DNA from: Tardiphaga sp.
Lineage (GTDB): Bacteria; Pseudomonadota; Alphaproteobacteria; Rhizobiales; Xanthobacteraceae
Length of the DNA: 6,283 nucleotides
Assembly: GCA_028290765.1 (NCBI GenBank)
Contig: JAQGJF010000194.1
Span: forward strand, 1 to 6,283
Reading direction: 5' to 3'
Part shown: positions 5,596-6,283 of the stretch, in pieces
Position numbering within the stretch: position 1 is the first letter of the stretch
How the letters are laid out: every line of letters starts with the position of its first letter
The notes under the pieces: generated by a model
Databases searched by the model: none
Told to the model about the DNA's origin: nothing
Seen by the model: the letters and a program-made list of their open reading frames with translations, nothing else
Position numbers and translations under genes: made by a program

Positions 5596-6283
5596 ATGAC
5601 ATCGCTCACGGATGCGCGGCAAGACCCGCTTCTATCCGGCCGGCCGCGATCGCCCCCCGCCGGACGCGGCGGCGCGATTGGATGGTTGCGCGCCAATCTG
5701 TTCTCCTCGATTCCCTCGAGCGTCATTTCACTGCTGCTGATCTTCCTGCTCGCGAAGGCATGCGTAAGCTTCGTGCAGTGGGGTTTCTGGAACGCGATCT
5801 GGACGGTTCCCGGGAATCAGACCGGAGCTTGCCGGGCTATCCGCGGACTTGGCGCCTGTTGGGCCGTGATTCCCGAGAAGTATCGCTTCATCCTGTTCGG
5901 CACCTATCCCTTTGATCAGCAATGGCGCCCCGCGCTTGCGGTCCTGACCTTCATCGCGCTCTTCGTTGTGTCGAGCCGCCGCAGCTGGTGGCGCAAGGAG
6001 CTGGTGCTGGTGTGGGTTACGGCACTGGTCGTGATTGGCGTGCTGATGTGGGGCGGCGTCTTCGGGCTGTCCCATGTTTCCCAGGATCGGTGGGGCGGGC
6101 TGCCGGTGACCCTGATCCTGGCGACGTTCGGATTGGCCTTCGGCTTCCCGCTCGGGATCGTCGTCGCGCTCGGCCGCCGTTCCAAGCTACCCGCGATCCG
6201 GTCGCTTTGCGTGCTCTATGTCGAGCTTGTCCGCGGCGTGCCGCTGGTCAGCCTGCTGTTCATGTCGAGCGTGATGTTTCCGC
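5596..6283 (+). CDS. Amino acid ABC transporter permease (AapM/BztC type), 3' end outside window
   Basis: This frame is open from an ATG three bases after the preceding stop to the right edge, giving 229 residues with no stop. GGAG lies nine bases upstream. It is the second inner-membrane permease, pairing with the first. AapM-like features are a variable Pro/Arg-rich N-terminus (1-35), a membrane helix at about 40-57, GACWAVIPEKYRFILFGTYP (86-105) and a helix at 112-126. Further along come LMWGGVFGL (150-158), WGGLPVTLILATFGL (166-180), FPLGIVVALGRRSKLPAI (184-201) and YVELVRGVPLVSLLFM (208-223), the start of the transport domain. The EAA loop and the last helices would lie beyond the edge (full AapM is about 380-400 residues), and the ATPase gene is expected next. 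Confidence 0.92.
   Translation, partial: MTSLTDARQDPLLSGRPRSPPAGRGGAIGWLRANLFSSIPSSVISLLLIFLLAKACVSFVQWGFWNAIWTVPGNQTGACRAIRGLGACWAVIPEKYRFILFGTYPFDQQWRPALAVLTFIALFVVSSRRSWWRKELVLVWVTALVVIGVLMWGGVFGLSHVSQDRWGGLPVTLILATFGLAFGFPLGIVVALGRRSKLPAIRSLCVLYVELVRGVPLVSLLFMSSVMFP

Noticed and set aside
4767..5915. 382-codon plus-strand open frame overlapping both permeases
   Set aside because: It is an out-of-frame reading through two clear permease genes, Arg/Pro/Ala-rich and without domain motifs.
1..6283. CRISPR arrays, tRNA genes, insertion sequence ends, toxin-antitoxin or defence genes
   Set aside because: Reading both strands showed no regularly spaced repeats, no cloverleaf-like sequence, no transposase motifs and no defence-type protein families.

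Overview
The high GC content (clearly GC-rich from about 1050 onward, lower by eye in roughly 200-900) and the protein families point to an alphaproteobacterium of the Rhizobiales, most likely Bradyrhizobium-like. This is inference from protein style; no taxonomic marker gene is present. There is no CRISPR array, tRNA, rRNA or intact mobile element.

Layout. At 1-63 a coding sequence comes in from outside the window and ends; too little is visible to identify it. At 190-399 on the minus strand is a clear dodecin, a small flavin-storage protein, with a strong ribosome binding site. From about 400 to 1050 no convincing gene is seen, only weak unrecognised open stretches and one small perfect hairpin. 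From 1051 to the right edge lies one functional unit, an amino-acid uptake and metabolism cluster in two divergent arms. The leftward arm (minus strand, transcribed from 4308 to 1051) is an RpiR-family regulator, a class III PLP-dependent aminotransferase, and a periplasmic amino-acid-binding protein of the AapJ/BztA type. The genes overlap or are separated by only a few bases. The rightward arm is an AapQ/BztB-type permease and an AapM/BztC-type permease, the second cut by the window edge. The ATPase (AapP type) is expected just beyond the edge.

How it works together. The binding protein would capture an amino acid in the periplasm and the two permeases would carry it across the inner membrane. 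The aminotransferase would begin its breakdown. The RpiR protein, with its ligand-sensing SIS domain, would control both arms. The 96-base divergent intergenic region contains a perfect 12-bp inverted repeat (4313-4349), which is the obvious candidate operator. The repeat itself forms a symmetric pair of promoter-like elements facing both ways, and the regulator gene has no ribosome binding site and may be leaderless.

The most notable points are the split of a normally contiguous aapJQM operon into two divergent arms with a regulator and an aminotransferase inserted, and the symmetric operator/promoter. I see no sign of a novel defence or mobile system here.
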